Shown here piece by piece: positions 62,672 through 64,000 of a stretch of DNA of 64,000 nucleotides; positions within the stretch are counted from its first letter, which is position 1; each line of letters begins with the position of its first letter. The notes under the pieces were generated by a model. That model had not been told where the DNA came from. It worked only from the letters and a program-made list of their open reading frames with translations, and did no database searches. The position numbers and the translations under genes are program-made. The DNA lies in NCBI GenBank assembly GCA_964602515.1, contig CAZRRJ010000005.1, forward strand, positions 1 to 64,000, given 5' to 3'. Origin of the DNA: Carboxylicivirga sp964602515 (GTDB lineage: Bacteria > Bacteroidota > Bacteroidia > Bacteroidales > Marinilabiliaceae).

Positions 62672-62721
62672 CTTTTGAGATTAGCTATCGCTTAAGATCT
62701 CAAAAGGGGTTAACTTTTTTA
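62672..62721 (+). terminator. Hairpin with T run upstream of the tetR region
   Basis: CTTTTGAGAT at 62672 pairs with ATCTCAAAAG at 62697, followed by GGGTTAAC and six T. It may insulate the efflux operon from the decayed element to the left. Confidence 0.5.
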
Positions 62722-62820
62722 AAGCGATTCCAAAGCATTTGACCAATAAGTATGCTACATTGTGCACTGCACCCCTCGAACTTTTTTCGCCCCTTTCAGA
62801 CAAATTAACCATTTTTAATA

Positions 62821-62839
62821 AATGAACGTTCATTCATTA
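62821..62839. promoter_or_regulatory. TetR operator, copy 1
   Basis: AATGAACGTTCATTCATTA carries the palindrome ATGAACGTTCAT and is repeated identically at 62867. Such ATGAACGTTCATTCAT sites are typical TetR-family operators. Confidence 0.75.
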
Positions 62840-62851
62840 ATAAAGAATATT

Positions 62852-62859
62852 TACATTTG
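62852..62859 (+). promoter_or_regulatory. -7 box of the tetR-efflux operon
   Basis: TACATTTG fits TAnnTTTG and lies between the two operators, 52 nt before the tetR start. Repressor bound at both sites would cover it. Confidence 0.6.
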
Positions 62860-62866
62860 CGAAATA

Positions 62867-62885
62867 AATGAACGTTCATTCATTA
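62867..62885. promoter_or_regulatory. TetR operator, copy 2
   Basis: AATGAACGTTCATTCATTA, an exact copy of the site at 62821, 46 bp (centre to centre) downstream of it. Confidence 0.75.
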
Positions 62886-62911
62886 GTGAGTAATTTAATA
62901 ATTAGTATATC

Positions 62912-63484
62912 ATGCAGGTCAGAGGAAAAGTAAAAGACAAAAAAGGCGCGATTCTTAATGCTGCACTCACCCTGATAACCCAATATGGCTTACACGGTGT
63001 CAGCATGAAGATGATTGCTGAAGAGGCCGATATTGCGGCCGGTACCATCTACGTACACTTTAAGAATAAGGAAGTAATGCTGGCATCGTTATTTAGTAAT
63101 ATTACCAATGAGATTAATCACCTGGTCGAAGAGCTGTATCGACCCGATGAGCCTTTTAAGGATAACTTTATTCGAATCTGGAGCGAGGTGTTAAAGGCCT
63201 ATATTGAGGACCAGCGTGCGCCTGATTTTATCAACCAGTATGCCTATTCGGCCAGCGACAATAGTAAAGATAAGGAGCAGTTGTTAACACCGGTTTACGA
63301 CCTGCTTGAAAATGCCCGTAAGGATGGTATCGTTAAGCAGTTGCCGCTAACCGGGCTCATAGCCTTAATACACGGGCCAATCATTTCGCTCGTGCGGATG
63401 GCCCGCAATACCGATTTATTAACCAAAGATATTGATGTAACCATGTATGCCGAGGCTTGCTGGAATGCTATTAGTGCCGACTAA
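62912..63484 (+). CDS. TetR/AcrR-family transcriptional regulator
   Basis: 190 residues. The N-terminal helix-turn-helix is GAILNAALTLITQYGLHGVSMKMIAEEADIAAGTIYVHFKNKEVMLASLF, the family standard; the C-terminal ligand-binding part is variable, so the inducer is unknown. Two palindromic operators flank its promoter, indicating autoregulation and control of the efflux genes downstream. Base composition is clearly richer in GC than the rest of the window, as is the following gene. This suggests a different origin from the surrounding AT-rich DNA. Confidence 0.93.
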   Translation: MQVRGKVKDKKGAILNAALTLITQYGLHGVSMKMIAEEADIAAGTIYVHFKNKEVMLASLFSNITNEINHLVEELYRPDEPFKDNFIRIWSEVLKAYIEDQRAPDFINQYAYSASDNSKDKEQLLTPVYDLLENARKDGIVKQLPLTGLIALIHGPIISLVRMARNTDLLTKDIDVTMYAEACWNAISAD

Positions 63485-63604
63485 ACACCATCGCTGTGTA
63501 TAACATCTAATGGACTACCAATGCTATCAAAATATTAAACTAACAATACGAATTAACGCTTTAAGGCTGTAACACAAGTTGTGTTGCTTTAACAAATAAA
63601 ATAG

Positions 63605-64000
63605 ATGATACAGATGAGAACAGGATTATTTGTATTGGTGGTTTTGCTCCTCACTACAAGGGTATGGGGGCAGGCACCACCTCAGGATACATCCCAAAAT
63701 GATTTGCTGTTTTTAGCCGAAGCAGCGATTGAGCATAATAAACGCTTGCAAAATCAGCAGCTCGAACTAAAGAAGATGGGATTAACCCAAAAACAAATTT
63801 ACCATACCTACATACCAACGCTGGAAGCGAGCGGCTCTTATGCCTATTCCAAAGGCCAGTTTAATATTGATACCGATCCGATTCCGTTTACCTTGCCGGG
63901 CATGAGCCTGCCATTACCGGGCACGGGACCTGTTAAATTGCCCCCAATGAGCCTGGCCATACCCGGCATTGATCAGGACATGATTTTTAATGGTAATTTA
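63605..64000 (+). CDS. TolC-family outer-membrane efflux protein, 5' part only
   Basis: The frame starts with ATG at 63605 (or 63614) and runs off the window at 64000, leaving at least 132 codons. A signal peptide (FVLVVLLLTTRVWGQ) is followed by a helix opening typical of TolC-type factors (LFLAEAAIEHNKRLQNQQLELKKMGL), then HTYIPTLEASGSYAY. A long proline-glycine-rich insert (FTLPGMSLPLPGTGPVKLPPM) follows, as in Bacteroidota members. TetR-TolC-membrane fusion-RND is the usual operon order. It starts 120 bp after tetR and shares its higher GC content. Confidence 0.85.
   Translation, partial: MIQMRTGLFVLVVLLLTTRVWGQAPPQDTSQNDLLFLAEAAIEHNKRLQNQQLELKKMGLTQKQIYHTYIPTLEASGSYAYSKGQFNIDTDPIPFTLPGMSLPLPGTGPVKLPPMSLAIPGIDQDMIFNGNL

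Noticed and set aside
1..64000. CRISPR array or prophage
   Set aside because: I saw no regularly spaced repeats and no phage structural genes; the only recombinase is a housekeeping XerD.

Overview
The window looks like chromosome of an AT-rich member of the Bacteroidota, probably Bacteroidales/Marinilabiliales. The reasons are a SusC/SusD pair, a 288-residue housekeeping sigma factor, a type IX secretion (T9SS) tail, TAnnTTTG-type promoters with few Shine-Dalgarno sequences, an extended Rho, class I fumarase and many close matches to Bacteroidales house-keeping gene order (pyk-aroQ-xerD, thrS-infC-rpmI-rplT). The genus is an inference and cannot be fixed from sequence alone.

Layout. 0-2.2 kb: two tandem tRNA-Asp genes followed by about 2 kb of decayed DNA with an IS3-family remnant. 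2.2-9.3 kb: core metabolism and maintenance (pyruvate kinase, dehydroquinase, XerD, PEP carboxykinase, a half-size DEAD-box-like protein with a YchJ-family partner). 9.3-15.5 kb: secreted proteins and glycosidases (GH5 endoglycoceramidase-like lipoprotein, GH29 fucosidase), a membrane LytTR regulator and small proteins. 15.8-30.8 kb: DPP4-like peptidase, thrS-infC-rpmI-rplT with a non-AUG infC start, cytidine deaminase, panB with a pseudouridine synthase, malic enzyme, a double adenylate kinase and glutamine synthetase. 31-33.3 kb: DNA-alkyl repair and fumarase. 33.5-35.0 kb: a small module made of a 53-residue double-glycine-leader peptide and a secreted two-lobed aspartic protease with a PDZ domain, flanked by direct repeats. 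35.4-48.6 kb: AGCS transporter, GIN-domain protein, Rho, RpoD, Rpe, methyltransferase, a large T9SS cargo protein with a small peptide after it, a QueF-like protein lacking the catalytic cysteine, and an RlmD-like rRNA methyltransferase.

48.6-61.9 kb is the most coherent accessory region. A minus-strand cluster encodes an SH3-NlpC/P60 lipoprotein, an L-Ala-D/L-Glu-type dipeptide epimerase, SusC, SusD, a D-lactate-dehydrogenase-like flavo/Fe-S protein and a CE2/SGNH esterase. A divergent gene encodes a NamZ-type (DUF1343/GH171) exo-N-acetylmuramidase. Together these fit uptake and breakdown of peptidoglycan fragments: sugar hydrolysis, stem-peptide cleavage, TonB-dependent import, D-Glu to L-Glu isomerisation and possibly use of the D-lactyl group of MurNAc.

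62-64 kb: a decayed IS5/IS1182-type transposase, then a visibly GC-richer segment with a TetR regulator, its two palindromic operators and the start of a TolC-like outer-membrane factor, presumably the front end of an efflux operon that continues beyond the window.
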